DNA of 64,000 nucleotides from Diphasiastrum complanatum (GCA_029204225.1 CM055095.1:40416141-40480140); one strand, 5' to 3'; shown: positions 20,284 through 36,297, counted from the stretch's first letter. Made by a program: numbers and translations. Notes: a model not told the origin generated them from the sequence alone.

Positions 20284-22068
20284 GTGTTTAGAACCATCTC
20301 CAAGTATAATGAATCTCGAATAGTTCGTGATTGTGTGAATGTTGACTATGCCCAGCATCAGGATAATTGTACCTCTCCACTCCCGATCGATCATGACCAA
20401 CTACTTGATCTGAATACACCTATCATCAATATCAATTTTATTGATACTCTTCCACACCATGATGAACTGCTAAATGTTGCATGGCTACCTACTAATGAAT
20501 CAGACAATTTATTCATTGATGACGAGAACGTCTTACGAATTCAGAATTGCAAAGAAGATATGGACATTTCTGATATTCAGATCCTCAACTATATGGAAGC
20601 ACTCCCACCTAGGACCTATCCGCAACATGCTTCCAAGGTGGAACCAGTTGCCAAGGTTGCAATTGGAAAATCTGAGACAAAATTCTACCATCCCAAACGC
20701 TCACACTATCCATGGGATCTTTGTGAGGAGGAGACTATCTTATAAATTGATGTCGAGATCCTCCATGACATACCAATTGTCCCTCATCCACACACATCTC
20801 CACCACCGAAACCTCAACCACGTGGTCATACTATGAAAGAGAAAATGAAAAAACCACTTCAAATTCAACCGTCGGGTGACCTCACCATTGTTTGGGAAGT
20901 TCCTAAGATTACCTCTAGTCCTACACCAGTCCCCGAAAAATTCCAAGCGCCATCTTGGCAAGAGAAAAGCAAGGCTCCCCTCGAATCTCCAGCCCATGTT
21001 GTTCCTACATACTTTAAGGACTATACAATCGAGGATGTCACAATCCAATTACCCCAAGCTCAACGTGAGCCAATTGGTAATTCGCCCTACGAAGGCCTTG
21101 CACAAACCATAACCCTTTCCCTGAGTGAGCCAAATGGAACCAACGAATATCTTGTCCACGTCAGAGCTCATCTCAATCGCGAACAACGCATACGGCTTGA
21201 AAAGCTCCTGCAAAAATATCTACATGTCTTTGTTTGGACCTATAAAGACATGAAAGACATCTCACCCCAAGTAGTTGTGCATCGTATCCCGCTTAAACCG
21301 GGTGCGAGACCCACTACGAGTCGTCCATACAGATGCAATCCCATCTATAAGGCCAAGATCAAAGAAGATTTACAACGCCTCTTAGATGCGGGATTTATCT
21401 ATGAAATTGAGCATACTGAGTGGGTCTCCCCAATTGTCATCGTCCCCAAGAAAAATGGAAAACTCCGCATCTGTGTCGATTTTAAGAAACTTAACATCGT
21501 CACTAAACGTGATCATTTTCCATTACCTTTCGGATAATCCATCTTAGAAAATCTAGCAGGAGATGAGGCTTACTCATTCTTAGATGGCTTTAGTGGATAC
21601 AATATGATCCAAATCGCTGAAGAAGATCAACACAAAACCGCGTTTGCCACAGATCGCGAAACCTTTTGTTGGAAAGTCATGCCCTTTGGTCTCTGCAATG
21701 CTCCTAGCACCTTCCAACGTGTTATGCAAGTGGCCTTTTCTCAACAGATGGGCGATACCTTAGAAGTTTACTTGGACGATTTAGGAGCACATTTCGAAGA
21801 AATACGCCATCTGTCTGTGCTCGAAAATTTTTTAATCCAATGTCAACGCTTCGACATCTCTCTTAATCCTGAAAAATGCCAGATTTGGGTAACCCATGGT
21901 ATTGTATTAGGACATATTATCTCACGAAATGACATTGCCACTGACCATGAAAAGATCCTTATCATTCAAAATCTATCGGAATCGCGTACGATACGTGAAG
22001 TTTACTCCTTCCTTGGCCATGCCAACTACTATTGGTGCTTTATTTTCGATTTCGCTAACAAATGGTAG
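20284..22068 (+). pseudogene. Tat-like gypsy fragment G4 with reverse transcriptase
   Basis: An open but unassigned gag-pol spacer (20284-20745) is followed by RT from about 20833: HRIPLKPGARPTTSRPYRCNP, WVSPIVIVPKKNGKLRICVDF, a stop at about 21535, then FLDGFSGYNMIQIA, MPFGLCNAPSTFQR and YLDD (about 21772), and further RT/connection sequence to 22068. The residues after YLDD are shortened compared with the usual gypsy motif. It is cut at 22068, where a minus-strand gypsy protease fragment begins. Confidence 0.85.
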
Positions 22069-22940
22069 CTAGACTGTGACTCCAGTTTATGATATCAGTA
22101 GATTTAACATAATGACCTTTTTCGTGGCTGGACTGGTATGGCTCAAATACTGAGTTGGTGGTTGAGGATCCCTCATCATGGATGCATGCAGGTTTGAGTT
22201 TACCCGTTGAGTCAATGGTGACAGAACTGTCATGATCTCCAAAAGTGACTCGACCTTTGCTCCAGTCATGAACGACTCGTGCATTGGTGAGCCACGGACG
22301 ACCAAATAGTAATTCATAAGAAGAGGCATTATTAGGAATATCAATACTACGAGATCAACAGAAAACTTGAGACCTCCTAGTTCAGCACGTGCGGAAGGAA
22401 ACCGATAGGTCGGACCACACTTTGATCAGCCATCCGAAGCTGACAAGTAGGTTTGGCTAGCTTGTCGCTCAGATTCCATTCCATCATGAGGGATGTGAAA
22501 ATGATATTGACCCTGGAACCTCCATCAAGTACTGCTAAAACTTCACGGGATTGATGATGGGTAGCTGGGATTTTGATGTTGTCTCGTTCGCTGAGTGGAT
22601 TGGTTAGATGTAAGGGCATTTCAAGCAACTTATCAGTAGTGGTGGTGGTATTGGATTGGATCTGTTGTTTCCACTGGCCAGCATGCTTCCAGAGTACATG
22701 GAAGGGAAGAGTGACATTGGCTTGTAGTAAATTCTCCCAAAAAACTATTGACGAGGGGATGGGTACTGATTTGGTACAGGTGGTCGTGGTTGGTAAACCC
22801 CTGTTCGTGGTACAGGTTGTTGTGGCGGGTAAGGGTGGTAAGCTCGATAGATGGTGGGTCTGGTGGCTGCTGGAAAATGATTTCGCAATTAAGGGCATTC
22901 ATTAGCAGTGTGATGCTATGAGCAGATTGGACACCAGATA
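22069..22940 (-). pseudogene. Gypsy fragment G3 (protease region)
   Basis: Read on the minus strand, the frame contains an aspartic protease-like motif VLAVLDGGSRVNII and downstream ELLFGRPWLTNARVVHDWSKG, typical of Tat-like gypsy elements. A stop lies at the LPHVLN junction near 22377. The upstream part (to about 22940) is a gag-protease spacer joined to the truncated 3' end of copia C5. Confidence 0.7.
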
Positions 22941-25900
22941 TTTTCCCTTGCTGGAAAATGCCAACAACATAGCATATATCCGGTCTAGTTGTGGTAAGGT
23001 AAATTGAGCTCTCTACTAATTGTCTATACAATGTAGCATCAAATGACTGTGACTCATCAAGCTTAGAAGCTTTTTACCTAGTTCAATAGGAGTGTTTATT
23101 GGTTTGCAATCCTGCAACCTAAACCTGTGCAGCAACTTTTTGACATACTTCACCTATGTTAAACCCACTTCATGTCCTTTTTGACACACTTCTACTCCAA
23201 GGTAGTAATGCATCAGGTTGAGATCTGTCATCTCAAATTGCTCCATGAGGTCTTTCTTGATCATGTCTATCATCTGTTGATTATTTCCCGTAATAATCAA
23301 GTCATCAACATAAAGAGCAATCAAAGCAACCATACCATCAAAGCATAAGACATAAAGATTTGGATCAGAATGTGTCCTCACCATTCCCTTTGAACGAAAG
23401 TAGGCATCAATCTTGCTATACACGCATGTGGTGCTTGTTTAAGACCATAAAGCGCTTTCTTCAAGGGACATACTTTATTTTCCTGTCCCTTCGCTACAAA
23501 GCCTTCAGGTTGATCCATGAACACTTCTTCTTCTAACTCACCATTTAGAAAAGCAGATTTCACATCCATCTGATGCAAAGGCCAACCAATATGTGAAGCT
23601 AAAGCAACAAGTAGATGTAGAGTATTCCACTTACAAACTGGCGCAAAGTTCTCCTCATAGTCGATGCCTTTATCTTGTGCATACCCTTTGATCACCAATC
23701 TTGCCTTGTGCTTTGCTATACTTCCATCTGCATGGTACTTAGTCCTGTATACCCATTTGCAACCAATGGGTTTCTTGCCAACTGGTGGTTCTACTAAGTC
23801 CCATGTGCTATGCTTAGCAATTGACTCCATCTCCTCTCCCATGGCCTTGACCCAAATGTCATCATCCTTCGCTTCGCCATAAGTCGAAGCTTCTTTGCTT
23901 TGAATAATGCTAGATAAGAGAGCATAATTTGCTTCATACCTTTCAGGTTGAGTCTTCTCTCTTGTTGATCTTCGTAGCTCTCCCTGGTTAGATGATCCTG
24001 GAAAGTCATCTATGTCGCGGCTCTCCAACAATCTCTCAAACCACTTAGGGAGCTTCCTGTCAGGTGATCGGCTTCCTGGTGAAAATGTATCCCACGGTAC
24101 ATCTTTCTTCTTGCGTTTGTCACCTGCAACTTCAATCCTTCTTGCACCAAAAGATTTGTCCCTACCTCTCCAACCTGTCTCTTGAGGTTGAGTAGTAGTA
24201 TCTTGAGATGTATCCTCATGTTCATCACTCGGAAGGTCAATGAATGGATCATCATCAGGTGGTATCCTCACTATACCATCTTTCCCACTGGATGTGTCTA
24301 TCTTCTTAGCATCCTCGTCTTCATACATCTTGGATTCATCAAAGATAACATTACGGCTTATATGGATTTTGTTTTCCACTGGATCAAAACATCTATAGCC
24401 CTTCACACGATCATCATATCCTAGGAATATGCACTTGATAGCTTTTACATCAAGTTTATGTCTCTCTTCCTTAGGAATGTGTACAAAGGCCTTACATCCA
24501 AAGATTCACAAGTGGTTCACCTTTGGCTTCTTCTTCGTGAATGCTTCCTCAGGTGTTATCTTTGGTATGGCAATGGTAGGACTTCTATTTTGAAGATAGA
24601 CTGTCGTGCTACATGCTTCTGACCAAAAATCTTTTGGTAGTTTCATCTCAACTAGCATAGATCTGGCACTTTTCACAATTGTACGATTCTTGCGCTCAGC
24701 TACACCATTGAGAGCAGGAGTATGAGCTTGCGTAAATTGTCTTTTAATCCCACATTGATCACAAAGATCATTGAAGTCATTAGACTTGTACTCACCTCCA
24801 CTATCTGATCTTAGGACTTTGATCTTCCTACCTGTCTGATTTTCGACCAATGCTTTGAAGCTCTTGAAATTATCAAATGCATATGATTTCTTCTTCAAGA
24901 AGTAGATCCACGTCTTACGAGACATATCATCAATAAAGGTCATGAAATAGAAGGCTTTACCTAAGGACATGGTCCTCATAGGCCCGCATAAATCTGTGTG
25001 GATTAAATCCAGGATGTTCTTTGCTCTTGCAACAACCCCCTTTATTGAACTTCTCTCGATGCTGCTTCCCATATACATAAGATTCGCACGTCGATTTCAA
25101 GTGATCTTCTATGGTAGGAAATCTTGTTACCATCTCCAATTTTCTCATCAAACTGAGACTTCCCAAGTTCAAGTGACCAAGCCTCTTATGCCACAACTTA
25201 GTGTGCAATGGAATGGATGATACAAGTCCATGTTGCCCCTTAATTGTAGCATTCAACCTGTACAATTTTGTATTGGGCTCTCTTACTCCATCCGCAATAA
25301 CTTTGAACTTTTGGTTCACATCCTTCACAAAGCAACGATCATGGGCGAATTCTACTTTCAATTTTTGATCAGTAATGACTCCAACAAAAAGTAGATTTTT
25401 CTTCAAACCCGGTACGTAAAGTACCTCCCTGATCATCCTGCTTTTGCCATCAGGTAGTTGGATTGAAACGATGCCTATCCCCTTGATCTTGCACACCTCA
25501 CCATTTGCTTGTGAAACAGATGTTCCATTATCCAACACCTTCAAACAACTGAACCAATTCTTGTTACCTGTCATGTGTCTTGTGGCTCCCGAGTCAATAT
25601 ACTATGCTTGATCATCTTGATTAGATGACAATGCAGATATGAAGATACTAGAGTCTTCAATCTCACCCTCATCGACAAGGTTACCTGCTTGTTTTGGTTT
25701 CCCCTTGCCTTGTTCCGCCAGGAATTTGCAACATTCACTCTTCCAATGGCCCTTTTTATCGCAATGGAAACACTTTCCTTTCTTCTTAGTTTTAGTGAAA
25801 GATCCCTCGTCCTCCTGAGACTTGGCAAATTGCTGCTTAGACTTCTTCTTGCCCTTGCCCTTGCCTTGTTTTTGCCGTGTCGCAAATGCCTGATCGTCAG

Positions 25901-26460
25901 TATTTTGATGTCTAGCTTTCACCATTTCTCTACGTTGCTCTTCCTGCATCAAGATTCTTGTGAGTTCGTCAAAGGTTGGCAATCTTTCTCTTGATGCTAT
26001 TCCACTCACAAACATCTGATAGGGTTCGACAATGCCGCACAATGTATTGTGCACCAGCTCCACATCACGTATGCGCTCACCAATAGAATGCAGTTCATCT
26101 CTCATTGTCTTGATTCTGGTCATGTACGTCTGAATGTGCTCTCCTTGCTCCATGCAGGCACTATTCAACTTTGACTTCAGAAACATGATTCTTGACGGAT
26201 TTGACGTCTCGAACTGCTCCTTTAGCACATCCCATGCCTGTCTGGGTGTAACAGCATCACAAATGTGGGTAATGATGTGATCCTTCACTGACAAGTTAAT
26301 GAAGGTCAAAGCTTTCCTCATCTTTTTGTCGAACACTTTGATATCTGCTTCATTTGGCGGCCTTCTCTCATCACCTGTGACAACTTCCCACACGTCTTTC
26401 TCCATCAATATGTTTTTCATTTTGAATTTCCACACTGCATAGTTGGAAATCCCATCCAAT
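22941..26460 (-). pseudogene. Copia element C5 gag-pol, 3' truncated and frameshifted
   Basis: From 26460 on the minus strand: a UBN2-type gag (SNYAVWKFKMKNILMEKDVWEVVTG), a zinc knuckle CFHCDKKGHWKSEC near 25755, protease/pre-integrase (TKLWHKRLGHLNLGSL near 25190), integrase (HTDLCGPM, RSDSGGEYKS, NGVAERKNR; 25078-24506), then RT (WVYRTKYHADGS, DYEENFAPV, QMDVKSAFLNGELEEEVF; 24406-23378) and LIALYVDD in another frame (23423-23154). It stops in the YLTTTRPDI region near 22950, so RNase H and the 3' LTR are lost. Three or more frameshifts separate the blocks. It is the most complete gag-pol copy in the window by domain content. Confidence 0.88.
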
Positions 26461-27022
26461 TTACTCGCCTATGGATCAATTTGAGCATGATCTGAGGCCT
26501 GGAGCAAGGTTGTCCTACTGATTCCAAGTCTGTAGAGTGTTCACTCAAGAAATTCTGTGGAGAAACAGTGATTTTAGCTCAACTTGATAAAGTCACTTTT
26601 TTCACCTTTTATCGCAAATCTGCTAGGTTAACTGTCTGGAGACAAATCTCTGACATAAACCTCAAAATCTCTCCATGGCTGGTTGACAATGTGATTAGCT
26701 TCCTTCTTGTCCTTACGACATTCAAAACGGTGCACAAACAACGAAGAAATCACCAGTTATGTATAAAAACTGTAACCCCAAAACCAGTTTCAATTTTCAG
26801 CTGGCTTCAAAATTGTCAAATTTTCACCAAATTTTTCCCTGTCTGATGCTATGCACAGGCTAATAATCCCTCTGCTGAGCTTAGCAAGCCTCTATAAACT
26901 AGAAACCGTGCACCAGTGCTTCTCTTTCCATCTTCAACCCGTCGTAAACCCCGAACTCTCAGAAGACAGTTCTCCCGAAGCTCTCTTCAACGACGATTCT
27001 GTACTATGTACACTCCCTGTAC

Positions 27023-27035
27023 GGCTCTGATACCA
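27023..27035 (-). other. Primer-binding site of copia C5
   Basis: Plus-strand ggctctgatacca; on the minus strand TGGTATCAGAGCC, complementary to initiator methionine tRNA. It lies about 560 bp upstream of the C5 gag frame. Confidence 0.8.
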
Positions 27036-27308
27036 ACTTAGAATTTGCTTTGCACAGGAACACAGATCATGCTACACAGTAACACAGACAGAAAACACTC
27101 TACACAGCAAGCTCACATAGCAATTTTATTTCTCAAAATGAAGTTACACTGTACATATAGTTGTTCACTCAGGCAACCCATGCATGACCCAGGTTGCCGT
27201 TGGCGGGACGCGTGTCCCGTCGACTTGCCTCGTGGCGAGGCCAACTGATCCTTATCCATTGATAGGACCCACAGTATAGTAACACAGTGATTCTACTTTA
27301 ATTCTAAC
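27036..27308 (-). repeat. Probable 5' LTR of copia C5, with GC-rich hairpins
   Basis: The segment directly outside the C5 PBS runs from acttagaattt to aattctaact, which form a short imperfect inverted repeat. The usual TG/CA ends are not seen, so the boundaries are approximate. It contains two perfect stems: ggcaacc/ggttgcc (27172-27178 with 27192-27198) and gcctcg-tgg-cgaggc (27227-27241). Confidence 0.45.
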
Positions 27309-27339
27309 TATTTTAGCATGATAAATCCTAGTATTAATA

Positions 27340-27694
27340 GCAAGTACATGTTTTGTGATCTTGATCAATGTGATTTTCACAAGACATGGAGACATTAGAT
27401 TTCCTTCAAAGAGAAGTATCAAGATCAAGGAGCAAGTTTCAAGTTCATGTATCTTCACTCAACATGGAAGAAATCAAGTGCAAAGGTGCAAGGAAGAATC
27501 AAAACTCTTCAATTCATCTTGGAGGAGATCAAGATCAAAGAAGCTCTATCTTGGATATGGTGATAGATCATCTCCTCATCTTTAGGGGCTCATTAGTCAT
27601 CTTCAAACCTGAACATGATTCATTTTTTATGTTAAGATCAGGTCTTAGAATTGTACATAGATACATTATTGTTTCCAAGGCTAGATTTGAGGAG
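27340..27694 (+). other. 3' internal end of a copia-like element C7 with polypurine tract
   Basis: Non-coding, purine-rich sequence that ends gatttgaggag (27684-27694) immediately before an LTR start TGTCAAAATAG, so it is best read as the end of a plus-strand element whose body is missing. No pol domain is recognisable. Confidence 0.5.
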
Positions 27695-28370
27695 TGTCAA
27701 AATAGCCTAATTTGGCAAATCTAGCCATGTAGAACTTTGTAAATATTGTGTATAGTTGGATTTCACACATGGAAGGCCAAGATGCCACGTGGCAACCCAC
27801 TCCTAATGTAGTTTAGGTCAAGTCAAGGGAGTTGCTCATGTCTATTTGGTGGTCATTCTTACTTTATAGGACCTACACGTAAGTTTAAGGTGAAAATTTG
27901 ACCAACTAGCTACCTACCAAGCATAACTCTAGGATCTAGGCTAGGGTTTCATTTTAGGACAAGAAGAGTGAGTTAACTTCCTTATTACATGCTGGAAATC
28001 CACCTAACTTCAAGAAGGAAGTCAAATTTGCTATGTATTCCAAGCTCTCATAGTGAGAAGATAGAATATTTTTGGAGCTCATTGGCAATCTCAAGCTAGT
28101 TCACTATGTACATTGAGTTTTTGTGACCAAATGCAACCAAATCAATTTCTACTTGTTTCTCAGCTTGAAGTCCATACTACAGCCTGTAGTACACACGTGT
28201 GGGCACGAATTTCAATGTCGATCAATGCTTTTGATTGTTAATGCTCATTGTTTGTCAAATTGCCAATATAGATCAACTTTTTTGTGTCTAGTTTTTTGAT
28301 AGATTGTTAAGCAAGCATCCAATCACTCTTGTGGATCTTTTGTAGATCCATTTATGGTACAGTACTTTCA
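27695..28370 (+). repeat. 3' LTR of copia C7
   Basis: Starts TGTCAAAATAG directly after a purine tract and ends about gtactttca. Its 3' third (cacacgtgtgg ... ggatcttttgtagatccattta) is closely related to the LTR ending at 57567 and, inverted, to 63334-64000, so all three are one LTR family. Confidence 0.6.
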
Positions 28371-29606
28371 CAGGTCTTTTGTCCAAGTCAGAGGACCCAA
28401 ATTTTATCAAACTGGGACCATCTTTTGAGCTAAATTTTCAATCTGAGATTCAACCCCCTTCAAAGTGCAGTTTTCTCTTTGTGATATTTATTGAGGTTGA
28501 AGGCATTATTAATGTACCTTTCAGACTTCAAGAATGAATTTTTTGGGTCCAATGAATTGCCCCCATCTATGTTGGCATGGGATTTAACAATGTTTGATCT
28601 TTTGGTCCTATAAACTGTGCAGCGAACAATCCTCAACACTTGCATGAAACATTTTGTATGCTAATTCCAGTGTGAAGTTTGGATGTGCAAATTAGTCCAC
28701 AACCAACTCCTTTCTCCTTTCATCAACACATAGTCTAAAATTATTTGAAAGTTTCTATCATGCTCTTTTAGCATTTGCATTGATGAAATTGTAAGTATCA
28801 TTGTCTTTTGGCATTACTTGTCTTTTGTGTAATATGTTTTACTTCTTGCCTAATGTTACATCAATAAATGCTTTTTCATATGAATTACATAGACTCTAGG
28901 ACACTTTGCACTTGTTGATAGTTTTTTTACGTCAACTATATGATTATGCGATGGTTTATTTATTTATTTATGTTTCTTGCCCTTGAAATACAAATTTGTT
29001 GGATATTCTATTTTTCACTATAAATACCCAATACCATAATGTTTCACTTTTGCACCGTATCCTAGACAATTTTGTACCCCACAAATATGTAAGATAAGCT
29101 AAGCAATCCAATACAAGTTTGGATGTTTCATTTAGACTAGATTTAATAAATACGATTTCAAAATATGTTTTTTTTTTTTTTGGCGTTCTGAGAGTCAAGT
29201 ATTCATTGGTTGATATCATATCTTCTTTTGCTAATGGAACACATTTGCCAAGAAGATCAAGTTTAGACATTTCAAAAACATGAATATAGAGCATCAACAA
29301 TGTTAGTTCAAAATACAGTCGTAATAGACTATATAAGAAGGGTACCTTGGACTGCACATTGGGCAATATATTATACAATAATATGTGTAGAATCATGTTT
29401 GAGTGAAAAAAAATTCTTCTTGCAAAATTTATAATGAAAATGGTGCTCATTATAGATAGCTGACTCAAAAGTTTATTGAAGAAGGAACAAACTAGAAGTT
29501 TCCAAGAGCCCTTGCCATACAATCAGAAAACTCTTAGGTGATTTCAAGATTTAAAAAAAAAAGTAGTGTTGTGTCTGTAGAAGGGAGGATGTTGTTGGTG
29601 GTTTGT
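28371..29606. other. Non-coding, nothing recognised
   Basis: A/T-rich sequence with no family motif on either strand. The open frame at 28968-29522 (-) has no recognisable content. Confidence 0.4.
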
Positions 29607-29652
29607 GGGGGGAAAGGGGGGGAGAGGGGGGGGGGGGGGGGGGGGGGGGGGG
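29607..29652. repeat. Poly-G tract
   Basis: Three guanine runs (6, 7 and 27 Gs) in 46 bp on the plus strand, with only A-containing interruptions. The G-richness is enough to form quadruplexes. Exact run length may be uncertain in the assembly. Confidence 0.8.
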
Positions 29653-30301
29653 TGGTTGAAAAAGATGGGACTCTTTAAAATTAAGATTCGAATCTTAAGT
29701 AGTTTTGAAGTTTTGACATAAGAATGAAATAATGGTGTTGACAACGTATTGCCAAATAGCAAGGCCCTTGATGAAGAGGGCATAGCTATTTGTTCAATGA
29801 GACAAAGTGGAGTGGAGGGATGTTGAAAAAGGTTGAATAGAGATGACGGAAGGTTGAAGGCAAAAAGGACAACCGAATTGAATGCCACCAAAAAAAAATG
29901 TCAACTAGAGGTATGCATGCTAAAACAAGTTTTAGAAGAAGCATTGGGATAAAGCAACGTTCAAGAAACCTTTTTTGAGTTATCTTTAAAAAAACCTGCA
30001 TTCTTTTAAGCTTTTCAATTTTTGAAGTACTATTACACATAAAAGGGTTTATTTGCCCATATAAAAAATTGTCAAAAATTTTGTGATGTTGATTTTTGAA
30101 AGAATATGTTAGTTTCATTTCTGAAGAGCTTTGGCATTTTGCGAGTAATTCATTTGCAAGTTTTGTGAATTTTGGAATTTTGTGGTTTGTGGACATTTGT
30201 TCTTGCCATATTTAATTTTTCTCTAGCTAAAATTTATTACCTAACTGATTACCACCATTTTCTTCAAGCTAAATTTTTTTATCCCAGTCATTACCATCCT
30301 T

Positions 30302-31290
30302 GGCACTTGAAATTTCAAGCATGCCAACGTGCTCTCAACTTCGGCTACAATAAAAAGAAAATATCTAAATTTCATAGAATCAATGGATTCTACATACAAA
30401 ATGGACCATTTTTTGTTTTTGGATCATTTCAATCTGAGCTATATATAATAAAGGCTTTATAGCCGTTTAATGTTTTCAAAGTTAAGAACAAAATTTGTCC
30501 TCGGCACTTGAAATCCTGAGCACGCCGACATGCTCAAAATTTCAACTGCAAAGATAAATAAAATCTAAATCTGATTGAACCAATGGATTCTACATGCAAA
30601 ATGGAACATTTTTGCTTTTTGGATAATCTCAATCCGAGCTATATAATAAGGAAGTTATAGTCGTTCACAGTTTTCAAAGTTAAAAACAAAAATTTGCCCT
30701 TGGCACTTGAAATCTTGAGCACGTCAGCATGCTTAAGATTTCAACTGCAAAGACAAAATAGAAACCTAAATTTGATTGAACCAATGGATTCTACATACAA
30801 AATGGACATTTTTGCTTTTTGGATAATCTCAATCAGAGCTATCATAAGAAAGTTATAGTCATTCAAAGTCAAAAACAAAAATTTGTCCTTGGCACTTGAA
30901 ATCTTGAGCACGCCGACGTGCTCAAAATTTCAGCTGCAAAGATAAAATACAAACCTAAATTTGATTGAACCAATGGAACATTTTTGCTTTTTGGATCATC
31001 CCAATCTGAGCTATAATAAGAAAGTGACGGCTGTTCAAAGTTTTCAAGGCTACAAACGAAAATTTGCCCTTGGTAGCTAGAGTTGAGAGCATGTCGTCGT
31101 GCCACCAATTTCAGTTGCAAGGCTTACAGTTGAAATTGGTAGCACGCTGGCTCTCAATTCTAGGTGCCAAGGGCAAATTTTCTTTTCTAGCCTTGGAAAC
31201 TTTGAACGGTTGTAACTTTCTTATTACAACTCGGATTAGATTAAATCCCAAAAAAAAAAATATTCCATTTTTTATGTAGAATCAATTAGT
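30302..31290. repeat. Tandem array of ~180-200 bp units ending in a fold-back
   Basis: Five successive units start with a ggcacttgaaat-like anchor at 30302, 30503, 30702, 30891 and 31072 (spacings 201, 199, 189, 181). Each carries gagcacgccgac-tgctcaaaatttca, a gattgaaccaatggattctacat block and an aaaatttgcccttgg block. The last unit is followed by an inverted copy: arms of about 145 bp (about 30970-31116 and 31126-31285) around a short centre near 31120. No coding potential. Confidence 0.8.
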
Positions 31291-33091
31291 GTAATCAAAT
31301 TAATATTTTATTTGACTACAAGTTGAGACTGGTCTACGGAGGATAACAAGATATATCCATCGCTTTCTAATGAGCCCTACACTATATATGAAAGATAGCA
31401 AAGCCTATACTTGATAGCATGTCATGTGTCAATCATGAAAGTTTAAAAGCTAGATAGGAAAAAAAAATCACAAAACTCGTAGGTAATTTACTCGCAGATT
31501 GTCAAAACCCATTCCTTAACATTGGGGTAAAGAGCACAAGCTAGACAATAATTAAAAGGCTATTCCAACTTGCTGCAGTCGAAATATATGTACTCTCAAT
31601 TTATCTTGCGAAAGATTGTGCCCAAGTCTATTTTGCACATTAAATCTTTCTCGATTTCCAATAACACGAGTGACTGTCTGGCATGTTGGAACTAGTGTCA
31701 AGATGAAGCCAAATTGGGATATTACATGAAGCGGCAAATAGGGAGCATGCATGTTGGAAAGAATTTCAATCAAGAAAGTTACCTTTTAGGCCATCACAGA
31801 AGGAACAACAAACTACACCATGCAAACTTGAGGGAAAAGGCCTACATAGCAAAAATGCAACTCCTCAAACATGATAGGGCAATGTAGCATGCCAACATAT
31901 TGAAAACTCTAAAAAGTTTCACATTTGACTTGAAATAAAGGGTGTTAGAAAGCTACAAATGAACAATAATGTCTTTGACATTTTGTTAACTCTCAAAGCT
32001 CTTTCCTTTCAAAAGCAAGGCTATATAGACTATAAAACCTTTGAGTATTTGGAGTTTGTGACTCCCATTGAACATGGAAGCAGGAGGGGACCCCATGATT
32101 GAGCCAACTTGTGTTTGCTTCTTCTAGCAAACCTTCAAGTCATGTACACCTATTCATTCCCTCATAATGTGAATGTGCTTCAAAGAACCTTTGCAAATGG
32201 AGTGTAGATGGTCTTTTATTGTTCCTACCTACCTTCTTGACAAACAATGATTTAGGTATAGATAGCATGAGATTGGACTAGCAAGAGGACAAGGGTGGTA
32301 TGGATCGCAAGATTACATGAGGGGTTTATAAAAAGTTTCACATGTCTTGACATTTTGTGACTCCCATTGAACATGGAAGCAATGGAATATTGGTTGGCTT
32401 CAAGATGTAATAGAAACAATATAGGCCTGGCTAGCTCAATCGCAAGTTTATAACCAATAGTGCTCCTGCAACGTGAAGACTCTGAAGAGTATATCCCAAA
32501 AACAGTAATTACATGAATAACCAGAATGCTTTTGATAGTTAATCAAGGATGTCCAATGGATGTGTAATGTAAATCAATAAGGCGAACCTCTTTTGTTGTG
32601 TCCCACTGATTGTTGATTTGCCCTTGAGAACCGGAATTGCAGGAATGCCAATAATTAGCTGAGCTAACCAAAAAAACATGAATACCGTTATAAACCAGTG
32701 AGAGCAGAAGGCTGTGAATTAAGAAAACAATACATTGGAGCCGGCAAAGGTAAAGGGTATTGATATCAACCATCTGACTTAAAAATTATACAAAGCTCAA
32801 TAAGAGTCTTCTGCTCTGCCTAAAACACAATGATGGCAGTTACCTCATCAATTACAGTACAGGACTGTGATTGTGTGAATAAACTCATGTATAATTGTAC
32901 CAAATGTGAATGGAACCTAGCAAACAATGGCTTTCCAAACATTGCTAGGTTTCAGTAACTTGGAAGCCTTCAATACAACAAACAGATAGTTTCCAAGAAA
33001 GCAATTGAATGTAGGAAACTAGTCACGAGTGTGCCAAGAAACCAAATCTGATACTCTTTCCACTGCTGGGAGTCGATTGTCAATCCTTCCA
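31291..33091. other. Non-coding downstream flank of the AMMECR1 gene
   Basis: No gene is recognised. A 25-bp segment, gtgactcccattgaacatggaagca, occurs twice (about 32057 and 32350). The part nearest 33091 probably includes the 3' untranslated region of the AMMECR1 gene. Confidence 0.4.
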
Positions 33092-35659
<2,568 letters not shown>

Positions 35660-36242
35660 TTTTGACCACTTGATGCGGTTCGAGGCAAATAATAGATGCA
35701 GCTGAAGATCGAATCGATTTTAAATCAACAAATTGCTCTGATAAGACCACAGGCCCAGCCCAGAGTCTCAAGTACTACCCACCTTTACTGCCGTTGCGCG
35801 TCCGGGCTTCTACTATGCCCCAGGCTGGTTGAAAATATGATGGCTTAATTAGCTGATAATTTGTAAGAAATGCTTAAGGCAAAAATAAAAAATCTTTCTT
35901 GCATGCTGCCACTAATTAACAAGCGTCCAATTAGAAATGATAAGCATCATTGAACGCAAACAAATGCGCAGCTAGTAAAGAAGCATCAACTTACAAAGAA
36001 TAAGCGTTTATTGAACCGAAACAAATGCACAAAAGGCCCTACATTTTTGACCTCCACTCCTTTGTATTTGCAGCCAAGTTCACATTTCTACATTTGGAGC
36101 TTGTTGGCTTCTCCTTTTCTTGTTTTCCCTCCATTTTATGTTAGAAATACAATGATAATCTTCATTGACTAAGTTAGAATTAGAATAGGTTAAATCTAGT
36201 TGTACTCTAGACTATAGACTTATGACTAGTCAAACCCCTAGA

Positions 36243-36245
<3 letters not shown>

Positions 36246-36295
<50 letters not shown>
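36246..36295. repeat. (TC)25 microsatellite
   Basis: Perfect dinucleotide repeat, 50 bp, in the intergenic region between AMMECR1 and RBD1. Confidence 0.97.

Positions 36296-36297
<2 letters not shown>

Noticed and set aside
29544-29891. Proline-rich minus-strand open frame
   Set aside because: The proline run is only the translation of the poly-G tract at 29626-29652.
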